64,000 bases of DNA, from positions 248,001 through 312,000 of the forward strand of contig NZ_JAEKEZ010000038.1 in NCBI RefSeq assembly GCF_016650815.1, in the 5' to 3' direction. The DNA comes from Pseudomonas sp. TH31. Its GTDB lineage: Bacteria > Pseudomonadota > Gammaproteobacteria > Pseudomonadales > Pseudomonadaceae. Below are positions 37,104-45,483 of this stretch, in pieces; position 1 is the stretch's first letter; each line of letters starts with the position of its first letter. The translations under genes were made by a program, and so were the position numbers. Under the pieces are notes generated by a model. The model did no database searches. It was not told where the DNA came from and saw nothing but the letters and a program-made list of their open reading frames with translations.

Positions 37104-39728
37104 ATGACTTCAAAGCGCACCTCCAACCCTCCCACCGGCATGGTCAGGGTGCGTGGCGCCCGCGAGCACAACCTCAAGAACGTCGATGTCGACATTCCCC
37201 GCGATGCCCTGGTGGTGTTCACCGGCGTCTCCGGTTCGGGCAAATCGTCCCTGGCGTTTTCGACCCTGTATGCCGAAGCGCAACGCCGCTATTTTGAATC
37301 CGTGGCGCCATATGCCCGACGCCTTATCGATCAGGTCGGGGTGCCGGATGTCGATTCCATCGAAGGCCTGCCGCCGGCCGTGGCCCTGCAACAACAGCGG
37401 GGCACCCCGAGTACGCGCTCTTCGGTGGGCAGCGTGACGACCCTGTCGAGCCTGATCCGCATGCTCTACTCCCGCGCCGGTAGCTACCCGCCAGGGCAGC
37501 CGATGCTCTACGCCGAGGACTTTTCGCCAAACACGCCCCAAGGTGCGTGCCCCGAGTGCCATGGTCTGGGCCGGGTCTATGCAGTGACCGAAGCGCTGAT
37601 GGTCCCGGACCCGAGCCTGACCATCCGCCAGCGGGCGATCGCCTCCTGGCCACTCGCCTGGCAGGGCCAGAACCTGCGGGACATTCTGGTAACGATGGGC
37701 ATCGACGTCGACATTCCCTGGCGCAAACTGCCGAAAAAACAGCGTGACTGGATTCTCTTCACCGAAGAAACGCCCACCGTGCCGGTGTACGCCGGGCTCA
37801 CTCCGGAAGAAACCAAAGTCGCCCTCCAGCGTAAGATGGAACCGAGTTACCAAGGCACCTTCACCGGCGCCCGGCGCTACATCCTGCATACCTTCAGCCA
37901 TTCCCAAAGTGCGCTGATGAAGAAGCGCGTTGCGCAATTCATGTTCGGCAGCCCGTGCCCGTTGTGCGACGGCAAACGGCTCAAGCGTGAAGCGTTGTCG
38001 GTGACCTTTGCCGGGTACGACATCGGCGAGCTTTCGCAGATGCCGTTGCTGCAAGTGGCCGACGTACTGAAACCGGTGGCGGCGCAGACCTATCTGGAAC
38101 AGGCCGACGAGCCGGGCGAAGTGTTGACCCACAGCCAGACCCGCGAGGCCCGTGAGCAACGAGTCGCCCACGGCGCCAGTGGCCACGCCAACGCCCCGGA
38201 CGTGCGCCACACGCCAAACCTGTCGGTGGAGAAACGCCTGGCGGCGCAGCGCATTGCCCAGGACTTGCTGGAGCGGGTCAGCACCCTGACCGACCTCGGG
38301 CTCGGTTACCTGGCACTGGAGCGCAGCACGCCCACCCTGTCGTCCGGCGAACTGCAACGTTTGCGCCTGGCGACGCAATTGGGCTCGCAATTGTTCGGTG
38401 TAATCTACGTCCTCGATGAACCGTCCGCCGGCCTGCACCCGGCAGATGGCGAAGCGCTGTTCGAAGCCCTGCAACGCTTGAAAGCGGCGGGCAACACCTT
38501 GTTCGTGGTTGAGCATGACCTGGAAACCATGCGCCGCGCCGACTGGCTGATCGATGTGGGCCCGGCGGCGGGCGAGCATGGCGGGCGCATCCTCTACAGC
38601 GGTCATCCTTCAGGGTTGGCCGAGGTGATGGACTCGCAGACCCGCGCCTACCTATTCGCCGAACAGGTCACGGCACCGCGGGTTATTCGCAAGGCCAGGG
38701 ACTGGCTGAGACTGGAAGGCATCACCCGCAATAACCTGAACAACCTCAGCGTCGAATTTCCCTTGGGTTGCTTCACTTCAGTGACGGGCGTCTCGGGCTC
38801 CGGCAAGTCGAGCCTGGTGAGTCAGGCTTTGCTCGAACTGGTGGGCGCGCATCTGGGACGAGCTGCCAGCGAACCAGAGGAACTGAGCCTTGAGGACGAT
38901 GCCCCGCACGTCAGCGGCGGTCAGGTCACGGCGGGGCTGGAGTCGATCAAGCGTTTGGTGCAAGTCGACCAGAAACCGATTGGCCGCACGCCGCGCTCGA
39001 ACCTGGCGACCTACACCGGGTTGTTCGACAACGTGCGCAAACTGTTTGCCGCGACGCCTGAGGCGCAGGCCGAGGGCTACGACGCCGGGCAGTTTTCCTT
39101 CAACGTCGCCAAGGGTCGTTGCCCAACGTGCGAAGGCGAAGGGTTTGTCAGTGTCGAGTTGCTGTTCATGCCCAGCGTCTATGCGCCGTGTCCAACCTGC
39201 CACGGCGCCCGCTACAACCCGCAGACCCTGGCAATCACCTGGCAAGGCCTGAGTATCGCCCAGGTGTTGCAGTTGACGGTGGATGAGGCGGTGATGGTGT
39301 TTGCCGAGCAACCGGGCATTCGCCGCTCGCTGGAAGTACTGCGGGATATCGGCCTCGGTTATCTGCGACTTGGCCAGCCAGCGACCGAATTGTCCGGCGG
39401 CGAAGCCCAGCGGATCAAACTGGCCACCGAACTGCAACGCAATCAGCGCGGCGCGACCCTGTACGTGCTCGACGAGCCGACTACCGGTTTGCACCCACGG
39501 GACGTTGATCGTTTGCTGGAACAGCTCGATACGCTGGTGACGGCAGGGCACACGGTGATCGTGGTCGAACATGAAATGCGCGTGGTCGCCCAGAGTGACT
39601 GGGTGATCGACATCGGGCCGGGAGCGGGGGATCAGGGCGGCAAGATCGTGGTGGCCGGCACACCGCAGACCGTCGCCAAAAACAGGAAAAGCCGTACGGC
39701 GCCGTTTTTGGCCAGGGTTCTTGCTTGA
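37104..39728 (+). CDS. UvrA-like excinuclease ATPase (UvrA2 class)
   Basis: 874 residues with two ABC modules: Walker A GVSGSGKSS at 41-49 and again in SVTGVSGSGKSS near 560, and signatures LSSGELQRLRLA and LSGGEAQRIKLA. Zinc-type Cys pairs are CPECHGLG, CPLCDGKRL, CPTCEGEGF and CPTCHGARYN. It is shorter than classical UvrA (about 940) and seems to lack most of the UvrB-interaction region, as in UvrA2/drug-resistance UvrA paralogs. The canonical uvrA of Pseudomonas lies near ssb, which is not here. It probably binds DNA lesions or intercalators; role unproven. Confidence 0.85.
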   Translation: MTSKRTSNPPTGMVRVRGAREHNLKNVDVDIPRDALVVFTGVSGSGKSSLAFSTLYAEAQRRYFESVAPYARRLIDQVGVPDVDSIEGLPPAVALQQQRGTPSTRSSVGSVTTLSSLIRMLYSRAGSYPPGQPMLYAEDFSPNTPQGACPECHGLGRVYAVTEALMVPDPSLTIRQRAIASWPLAWQGQNLRDILVTMGIDVDIPWRKLPKKQRDWILFTEETPTVPVYAGLTPEETKVALQRKMEPSYQGTFTGARRYILHTFSHSQSALMKKRVAQFMFGSPCPLCDGKRLKREALSVTFAGYDIGELSQMPLLQVADVLKPVAAQTYLEQADEPGEVLTHSQTREAREQRVAHGASGHANAPDVRHTPNLSVEKRLAAQRIAQDLLERVSTLTDLGLGYLALERSTPTLSSGELQRLRLATQLGSQLFGVIYVLDEPSAGLHPADGEALFEALQRLKAAGNTLFVVEHDLETMRRADWLIDVGPAAGEHGGRILYSGHPSGLAEVMDSQTRAYLFAEQVTAPRVIRKARDWLRLEGITRNNLNNLSVEFPLGCFTSVTGVSGSGKSSLVSQALLELVGAHLGRAASEPEELSLEDDAPHVSGGQVTAGLESIKRLVQVDQKPIGRTPRSNLATYTGLFDNVRKLFAATPEAQAEGYDAGQFSFNVAKGRCPTCEGEGFVSVELLFMPSVYAPCPTCHGARYNPQTLAITWQGLSIAQVLQLTVDEAVMVFAEQPGIRRSLEVLRDIGLGYLRLGQPATELSGGEAQRIKLATELQRNQRGATLYVLDEPTTGLHPRDVDRLLEQLDTLVTAGHTVIVVEHEMRVVAQSDWVIDIGPGAGDQGGKIVVAGTPQTVAKNRKSRTAPFLARVLA

Positions 39729-39743
39729 GTTGGCGGTGTTCCT

Positions 39744-39858
39744 GCGGGCCTCTTCGCGAACAGGCTCGCTCCCACAGGAAATCTCTGTTGAACACTTTAT
39801 TTGTGTACGCCAGAAATCCACTGTGGGAGCAGGGCTTGCTCGCGAAGGGGCCCTTAGC
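39744..39858. repeat. REP pair, GTGGGAGCG type
   Basis: Inverted elements TCTTCGCGAACAGGCTCGCTCCCACAGG (as 39751-39778) and CTGTGGGAGCAGGGCTTGCTC (from 39820) are 40 bases apart. Confidence 0.8.
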
Positions 39859-39884
39859 CTCACATCAATGCTGACTGACACGAC

Positions 39885-39960
39885 AATCAAAAGATCGCAG
39901 CCTTCGGCAGCTCCTACGCCGATCCCTGTAGGAGCTGCCGAAGGCTGCGATCTTTTGATC
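39885..39960. repeat. Inverted repeat, GGAGCTGCCGAAGG family
   Basis: The arms AATCAAAAGATCGCAGCC... and complement form a nearly perfect hairpin with a short loop, ending at the stop of the receiver remnant. Confidence 0.85.
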
Positions 39961-40296
39961 TTAAGTTACTCCGGCACCATCGAGCGTGCGCCGTACCTTA
40001 TCCAGCAGTCCACTGATCTGAAACGGCTTCACCAGCATGTCCATGCCTTCACCCAGAAACACCTGGCGATTCAGGGCATTTTCCGCATAACCGATCATGA
40101 ACAAAATCGGCAAACCTTCACGCCAACCCCGGGCGACATCCGCTAGTTCCCGGCCGCTCATGCGCGGCAACCCGACATCGGTGAGCATCAGGTCAATCGA
40201 CGGATCGTTCTGCAAGCGTTCCAGCGCAGCCAGCGCCTGCACGAACTGAGTCTGATGTAATTGAACCCTGCGCCGGGTATGGCTTCGAACCTTCAA
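39961..40296 (-). pseudogene. Truncated response-regulator receiver domain
   Basis: The frame gives about 85 residues of a receiver domain: phospho-acceptor Asp in DLMLTDVGLPRMSGRELADVARG and the Lys in MDMLVKPFQISGLLDKVRRTL. The N-terminal third, including the first acidic pair, is missing; MKVRSHTRRRVQLHQTQ is not receiver sequence. The position of the conserved Thr/Ser reads Ile (LFMIGYAEN instead of LFMTGYAEN). It resembles the C-terminal receiver of a hybrid kinase and is best read as a remnant. It lies between repeats and is convergent with uvrA-like. Confidence 0.6.
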
Positions 40297-40343
40297 GGCC
40301 CGACTGTTTCAGCCGCGCACGTGCAGTGACGAATGAGGTACCT

Positions 40344-40604
40344 ATGAAAGACGAATCAGTGACTCAGCAACAGGATCAGGCGGTCAATCGCAACGATCCG
40401 GCGATTGATCCTCAGGTCCCTGGTGAAAGTGGCAGCGAAACCGACGAGAAAACCCCTGAGCCGGACAGTGCCAATACAGCGGTCGACCAGAAAAATCGCA
40501 ACACCGACAACGACAACGAGTTCAGTCCCGGCTTCAAGCCCAATCCCGACCGGCCAAAGCCTGGCGAGGAAACCGATGCCGATATCGATACCGATGGCGG
40601 CTAA
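40344..40604 (+). CDS. Small acidic disordered protein
   Basis: 86 residues from the ATG at 40344, with GAGG seven bases upstream. Low complexity, rich in Asp, Glu, Asn, Pro and Gln (for example PQVPGESGSETDEKTPEP and ending ETDADIDTDGG), with no hydrophobic core and no signal. It is probably intrinsically disordered. Such acidic small proteins accompany stress genes in Pseudomonas, but I do not recognise a named family. The ribosome site and intact frame support it as a real gene. Confidence 0.6.
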   Translation: MKDESVTQQQDQAVNRNDPAIDPQVPGESGSETDEKTPEPDSANTAVDQKNRNTDNDNEFSPGFKPNPDRPKPGEETDADIDTDGG

Positions 40605-40621
40605 TGCCACCATGCATAAAA

Positions 40622-40713
40622 CTGTGGGAGCGGGCTTGCTCGCGAAAGCGGTGTGTCAGGCAACATTGATGTTGGATGACACACCGCTTTCGCGAGCAAG
40701 CCCGCTCCCACAG
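40622..40713. repeat. REP pair, GTGGGAGCGGGCTTGCTCGCG type
   Basis: A nearly perfect hairpin: TGTGGGAGCGGGCTTGCTCG at the left and its complement at the right, with GCGGTGTGTCA/TGACACACCGC inside. Confidence 0.9.
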
Positions 40714-40727
40714 GGGGGATGTGACGG

Positions 40728-41248
40728 TTACTTGCCAGGATGCGCCGCTTGCAGGGCTTTTGCCGCGTCCAGGTGTTTTTCCAGCGCCGGCAGCATTTGC
40801 TGGGCAAAGCCTTTGAGCTCGGTGCCGCCCGGGTTTTATCGTCGGTCACGGTATCGGCTTCTTTCTTGAACAAAGCGATGGTTTCTTCGTGTGCCTTCAC
40901 CTGATTGTTGGCATAGGCCGCGTCGAACGAGTCATCGCGCATGTTGAGGATTTTCTCTTTCGCCTGCTTCACCAGCGTCGTGTTGTCCGGCACCTTGATG
41001 TCATATTTTTTCGCCAGGGCCGCCAGTTCATCGTTGGCCTTGGAGTGGTCGGTGATCATCATGTTGGCGAACGTTTTGATGTCCGCCGATGAGCTTTTTT
41101 CCAGGGCCAGTTTGCTGGTTTCGACTTCGGCGATGCCGCCCGCCGCGGCGTTATCGACAAAGCTGTTGGAAGTGGCAGCGAAAGCGGCGCCCATGCTGCT
41201 GCTCAAGGCAACGGCCAGGGCGAGGTGGCGCAGGGTGAATCCGTCCAT
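40728..41248 (-). CDS. DUF4142 protein, frameshifted
   Basis: About 173 residues after repair. A signal peptide (LALAVALSSSMGAAFAA) is followed by the helical ferritin-like DUF4142 domain: FVDNAAAGGIAEVETSKLALEKS, FANMMITDHSKANDELAALA, NNQVKAHEETIALFKKEADT. The T run at 40834-40837 is one short; repaired, the chain continues DDKNPGGTELKGFAQQMLPALEKHLDAAKALQAAHPGK to the stop at 40728. The start is preceded by GGAGAATC. Probably periplasmic and stress-related, as the conserved His and Glu positions suggest a four-helix bundle; metal binding is not established. Confidence 0.85.
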
Positions 41249-41465
41249 TGGTGATTCTCCACACAGGTGTTCTTGGGCGATCGAGTGATCGTTAAACAGT
41301 GGAGGCTGGTGCGGGACCAAAGGTTTGATCGCAAATACAACGGGACGACGAACGGACACCGCTGGTCTGACAGGTGGTCGACAGAACCGGGTAACCGAGG
41401 CCATTCTGATGGTTGGTGAACGCAATCGATCGCGTTTGCTACCGATCAACAAACGGAGGTGTTCC

Positions 41466-41708
41466 ATGCCGGTGCCACACGACCTTTATCAGGACCTGAG
41501 CTTTTCAAAGGAAGATATCCAGCAAAAACGCACCAAGGATCCGTTACTGGATTCACTGATCAACAAGTATTCGCAAGCGGATGCCGAGGTGGTCAAGGCT
41601 GAAACCGCCCAATCAGACGCGCCCACTGATGACGCCCTGAAGAAGCTCAAGGAGCGGCGCTTGCAGGTCAAGGACAAGATCGTCAAACAACTCCAGGCGT
41701 CGTCCTGA
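41466..41708 (+). CDS. Small YdcH/DUF465-like protein
   Basis: 80 residues from the ATG at 41466, preceded by ACGGAGGTG. Two helices with a charged heptad-like pattern (LYQDLSFSKEDIQQKRTKDPLLDSLINKYSQADAEVVKAE and DALKKLKERRLQVKDKIVKQLQ) match the short coiled-coil plan of YdcH-type proteins. Cytoplasmic; no cysteine, no signal. The function of the family is unknown. It follows a 217-base gap after DUF4142, which holds its promoter. Confidence 0.7.
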   Translation: MPVPHDLYQDLSFSKEDIQQKRTKDPLLDSLINKYSQADAEVVKAETAQSDAPTDDALKKLKERRLQVKDKIVKQLQASS

Positions 41709-41809
41709 ACCACCGACGACCGGTGACTGAATAATTGGAACGGCGTCAGACCCCGGCACCTCGAAAGTACAGAGCCTTTTTATTCATGACTCGCTTGAGA
41801 GGTGCCTTC

Positions 41810-41983
41810 ATGACACACCCCAAATTTCCCAGCGAAGAGCAGGGCGGGTATGACCCGATCCCGACCCATCCTGAGCCGCTGAGCCCGCAGCACTATACGG
41901 TTGAACCCGAAGAGCCGGACGGCGATGAGCTTGCGGATGATAAGAAGCGCAAGCCCGTAAACCCCAAAATCCCAGACGCATAG
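41810..41983 (+). CDS. Small hydrophilic protein of unknown function
   Basis: 57 residues from the ATG at 41810, chosen for GAGAGGTG upstream; an ATG at 41786 is possible. Pro- and acid-rich (YDPIPTHPEPLSPQHYTVEPEEPDGDE, ending KPVNPKIPDA), no signal and probably disordered. Together with the proteins at 40344 and 41466 it forms a group of small soluble proteins of the kind induced in stationary phase, but that is inference. Confidence 0.55.
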   Translation: MTHPKFPSEEQGGYDPIPTHPEPLSPQHYTVEPEEPDGDELADDKKRKPVNPKIPDA

Positions 41984-41988
41984 ATCCC

Positions 41989-42083
41989 CCTGTGGGAGCG
42001 GGCTTGCTCGCGAAGGCGGCGTGTCAGCCAACATAAATATTGGATGTACGGACGCCTTCGCGAGCAAGCTTTGCTCCTACAGG
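41989..42083. repeat. Chimeric REP pair
   Basis: The left arm is the CCTGTGGGAGCGGGCTTGCTC type and the right arm is the GCGAGCAAGCTTTGCTCCTAC type. The stem therefore has mismatches in the outer half. The two halves come from different repeat types seen pure at 40622-40713 and 3564-3649. Confidence 0.85.
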
Positions 42084-42091
42084 TGGATCGG

Positions 42092-43171
42092 TTAGTGCAG
42101 TGCTTTGGCCAGCGGCAACCGCGCCATGTACTGGGCCTTCAACGAACCGAAATACAACCAGTCCCCATACTCACGCACGGTGGTGATCGGCGAATAATTG
42201 CCGTTGCTGGCATCCTGCAGATTGGCGATCACGTTACCGTTCAGGTCCAGGCCCAGCGCAAACGCGCGTTTCTCCACCGGTTTGGGCAGCACGGACAACG
42301 CCCGCACAATCATCTTGCGTATGAACGGATGCGCTGCCGTGGCATCCAGCAGTTTGTTGCGCGGGGCATACAGCGCCACCCAGAAACGGTCGTGGCCATT
42401 GAACGCCAGGTTGTCCGGCAACCCCGGCAAGTTGTCGATGAACAGATCATGCGTCCCGGCTTTCGGCCCGCTCAGCCAATAGCGACTGATGCGATAGGCG
42501 CCGGTTTCGTTGACCAGCACAAAGGCATCGTCCGGCCCGAGGGTCACGCCGTTGGCGAACTCCAGTTTGTCCAGCAACACGCTGGTCTTGCCGGTCTGGA
42601 AGTCATACCGCAGCAAACGACCATCCCCGCCGTGCTCGATGATCGCCTCGCCATCCTTGCCGTAGCCCCAACGATGGGTCGCATCGCTGAAGTAGGCGTA
42701 GTGCCCGGACTTGTCGATGGCCACGTCATCGATAAAGCCGAAGGGCACGCCATTGGCGGTAGTGGTCAAGGGCGTCAGTCGACCCTGGGCATCGAGGGAC
42801 AACAAACCCTTGACCCCGTCGGCGATCACCAGCAAGCCATTGGGGTGCCGGGCCAGGCCCAACGGTCGGCCACCGGTGTTGGTCAATACCTGGGTGACTT
42901 TGCCATCGAGGCTGGTACGAATCACCCGACCGTCATGCAGGCCGGTGATCAACTCATTGCCCTCCAGCAGCAATGCCTCTGGCCCGTCGATGTCCGCGGC
43001 GCCCACGCGTTCCACGTCTTCAAGTTTCTGATTGTCGGCATACACGCCGCTGGCCAGGGACGGCGCCGGTGCAGGGTTCCAGGCCACCGGTTGAACCTTG
43101 GTCGGCATCAGCAGCAAGAAGGCAACAATAACGACAATGAGCAGCAACACACACCGCAAGAACACTCTCAC
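42092..43171 (-). CDS. Strictosidine synthase-like / SMP-30-type protein
   Basis: 359 residues with an N-terminal membrane anchor or uncleaved signal (FLRCVLLLIVVIVAFLLLM). The rest is a six-bladed beta-propeller of the strictosidine-synthase/gluconolactonase superfamily, with repeats such as RPLGLARHPNGLLVIADGVKGLLSL, GFIDDVAIDKSGHYAYFSDA and FANGVTLGPDDAFVLVNETGAYRISRY. This group includes lactonase/arylesterase-like hydrolases. Its start overlaps the desaturase-like gene by 4 bases (ATGA), so the two are co-translated. Substrate unknown. Confidence 0.85.
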   Translation of the reverse strand: MRVFLRCVLLLIVVIVAFLLLMPTKVQPVAWNPAPAPSLASGVYADNQKLEDVERVGAADIDGPEALLLEGNELITGLHDGRVIRTSLDGKVTQVLTNTGGRPLGLARHPNGLLVIADGVKGLLSLDAQGRLTPLTTTANGVPFGFIDDVAIDKSGHYAYFSDATHRWGYGKDGEAIIEHGGDGRLLRYDFQTGKTSVLLDKLEFANGVTLGPDDAFVLVNETGAYRISRYWLSGPKAGTHDLFIDNLPGLPDNLAFNGHDRFWVALYAPRNKLLDATAAHPFIRKMIVRALSVLPKPVEKRAFALGLDLNGNVIANLQDASNGNYSPITTVREYGDWLYFGSLKAQYMARLPLAKALH

Positions 43172-44322
43172 ACGCGGACTCCTGCCGGGGCCAGGTGCTG
43201 TTGCGCCATGTCGCGCAACGCCAGCATCGACGCCGCCGACTCGTGTTCGATCCGCCGCTTGAGCAGCAGTTGGTTGGCGATGCGCATCGCCAAACCGCTG
43301 AACTGATAGTCCAGGGTCCGGACAAACCGCGTACCGTCACCCAACGCCTCGCACTCGTAAGTCACCACCAGCGACAGACCATGATCACCTCGGGCCTGAG
43401 CGCTCCAACGGCGCCCCGGCAAATACTCCTCGACCTCCCAGCGCAGGTGGCCGTCACGCCCGCCGGCGCGGATGTCTTCCTCGAAGCGCGACCCTGCATG
43501 CAGCGGGCCCGCCTGGCCATCGACCTTGAGCGACGACGGATGCCACTCCGGCCACCGGGTCACGGTGCTGGCATAGGCAAGCACGGCAATCGGATTGCCG
43601 GGAATGTCGATCTGATGCTGCATGCGGGTCATGGGCGTTCTCGTCGGGTGCAGGTTGGCGTGCTCCGGTTCCCAATACAGGGTGCCGAACAAGTGGTCCA
43701 TCAGCGGAAAAACGATATTGAAGTTGCGCTCCTGCATCAGCTCGCGGCGGTGATGCAGCTCATGCAGGCGGCGCATCTGGCGAATCCACGGCAGCCGCGT
43801 GACGGGGTTGCGCGGCGGCAAGTGCTCGCAGGCGTGAAACACTTCATAGGTCAGGTACCCCAGGACCATGCAGCCACCGAACAGCCCGGCGACGTTGGTA
43901 TTGAACATTGAGATCAACCACCACACGGGCAGGGTGATGACCACCGTGTGCACCACGATCAGCCAGGCCGGAAACAGAATCACCCGCCAGTCCCTGGCAC
44001 TGTCGTAGGTCATGTGGCCGGGAGCGAAAAAGCTGTGGTGATCGCCGGCGTGCCGGGCGTAGAACAGCCGGGCGAAGCTTTTCTTGTGATGCCCGAGGTG
44101 ACGGTGCACCCCGTATACGCCGAAGTTGAAAAACAACAGCGTCAGCGGCACCGCCAGCCATTCCAGCGGCTGGACCTGCTGCACGGTGCGCCAGAACCCG
44201 CTAATGGCCAGGATGCCGAACAGCAACACAAACGCCCCGTGCAGCCACGGGTTGTAGAGTCGATGAATGTCGGCGCGGTATCGGGCGCGGAATGCTTCGG
44301 TGGTCTGCCTCACTGCAATCAC
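43168..44322 (-). CDS. Fatty-acid hydroxylase/sterol-desaturase fused to an SRPBCC domain
   Basis: 384 residues. The N-terminal membrane di-iron part has transmembrane stretches (GAFVLLFGILAISGF, WLAVPLTLLFFNF, LIVVHTVVITLPVWWLISM) and the His clusters HRHLGHH 73-79, HAGDHH 91-96, HACEH 163-167 and HELHHRR 187-193. From about residue 250 to the end follows an SRPBCC/polyketide-cyclase-like lipid-binding domain (ASTVTRWPEWHPSSLKVDG, FVRTLDYQFSGLAMRIANQLLL). It would hydroxylate or desaturate a lipid and may present it via the second domain. Its end overlaps the propeller gene by 4 bases. Confidence 0.85.
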   Translation of the reverse strand: MIAVRQTTEAFRARYRADIHRLYNPWLHGAFVLLFGILAISGFWRTVQQVQPLEWLAVPLTLLFFNFGVYGVHRHLGHHKKSFARLFYARHAGDHHSFFAPGHMTYDSARDWRVILFPAWLIVVHTVVITLPVWWLISMFNTNVAGLFGGCMVLGYLTYEVFHACEHLPPRNPVTRLPWIRQMRRLHELHHRRELMQERNFNIVFPLMDHLFGTLYWEPEHANLHPTRTPMTRMQHQIDIPGNPIAVLAYASTVTRWPEWHPSSLKVDGQAGPLHAGSRFEEDIRAGGRDGHLRWEVEEYLPGRRWSAQARGDHGLSLVVTYECEALGDGTRFVRTLDYQFSGLAMRIANQLLLKRRIEHESAASMLALRDMAQQHLAPAGVRV

Positions 44323-44430
44323 CTGTGATGGTTGTTATCACAGCAGATTAGCCGATCCGGCCGGGCAGGCTGGTCCAACCTTGAAGACACAAACGCCATG
44401 CTCCGGTGTAAAAGCCGCCTCTCGATGTGC

Positions 44431-45293
44431 TCAGCCCAACGGGTTCCAGCGCTGGGACCAGTCATCGTCGGTCTTGATCACTTCGCGCAACAGGCCGAAG
44501 GCCTGTTGCAGGGTCGCCGAATCGCGGTCCCGGAGTAAACCAGGTAGGTCGGGTAACTGAACTCCGGAGCCTTGGCCACGGCTTCCAGCACGCCGCTTTC
44601 CAGGTAACTCTTGACCACGCGAGTACGGAAATAACCGCTGCCGCCATGCTCCAGCAGATACTGCAAGGCCAGGGGTCCGAGGTTGAAACCCAACGCAGCC
44701 TTGGCCTTTTCCGGCAGGGCGGCGTCGTGCTGACGACGGAAGTCCGGGCCCCAGTCGATGTACACGTAGGGGGCAGGTTTTGCGGCCAAACGCACGAGGA
44801 TCAGTTTTTCTTCCAGCACCTGTTCCACTTGCAGGCGCGGCCAGTATTCCGGCTGGTAGACCAGCGCCGCGTCCAGTACGCCGAGTTCCAGTTGGCGCAG
44901 CAGGTTTTCGCCGTCACGGATATCCATGCGCAGGGCGTGACTGGGGATCTTCTCCCGCAACTCGGCGGCCCAACTGAGCATCAGCGGATTGCACAAACTG
45001 ACTTCGCCACCGATGTGCAGCACGTCGCGGTAGCCTTCGGGCAGCGGCAGGTCGCGGCGGGCGGCCTCCCAGGTCTGCACCAGTTGATTGGCGTAGACCA
45101 CGAAGGCTTCACCGTTTGCCGTCAGGCGGGCACCGGCGCGGTTACGCACGAACAGCGTGCTGCCCAATTGGCTTTCGAGCTTCTGTACCCGGGCGGTGAT
45201 CGCGGTTTGGGTCACGTGGAGTTTTTCCGCGGCGGCGGCGAGGCTGCCGTGGCGGACGATTTCCAGGAAGGTGCGGGCGAGTTCGATGTCCAT
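44431..45293 (-). CDS. LysR-family transcriptional regulator, frameshifted
   Basis: 287 residues after repair. The helix-turn-helix IELARTFLEIVRHGSLAAAAEKLHVTQTAITARVQKLESQLG starts at residue 2; the effector domain is from about 90. The C run at 44529-44531 is one short. After it the chain reads YSGDRDSATLQQAFGLLREVIKTDDDWSQRWNPLG. The start at 45293 is chosen because the longer frame to 45518 lacks sense. It lies upstream of, and on the same strand as, the desaturase-like operon, with 108 bases between, so it may regulate it in tandem. Target not proven. Confidence 0.85.
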
Positions 45294-45352
45294 GGGGTGG
45301 CCGAAGCGGTAGGTGTCGGCATTGTAAGAGCAGCCATGGCGTTCGCCTATCG

Positions 45353-45391
45353 TTGTAGCAGCTGCCTCGCGGTGCTCGGCAGCTGCTACAA
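45353..45391. repeat. Minimal hairpin, GTAGCAGCTGCCGAG family
   Basis: TTGTAGCAGCTGCC and its complement lie around CTCGCGGTGCTC. These are the outer ends of the long-arm family of 5106 and 12091 without the inner part. Confidence 0.75.
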
Positions 45392-45483
45392 GGGATCTGT
45401 GGGCAGTCGACAGGGAGTGTTCAACTATCGGGCACGCTGACGCACTACACTGCAACCGTCTCCCGCCTCCAACGGACCACCCC

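Noticed and set aside
37110..38606. 498-residue antisense ORF opposite the UvrA-like gene
   Set aside because: Shadow frame with no recognisable domain, opposite well-defined ATPase motifs.
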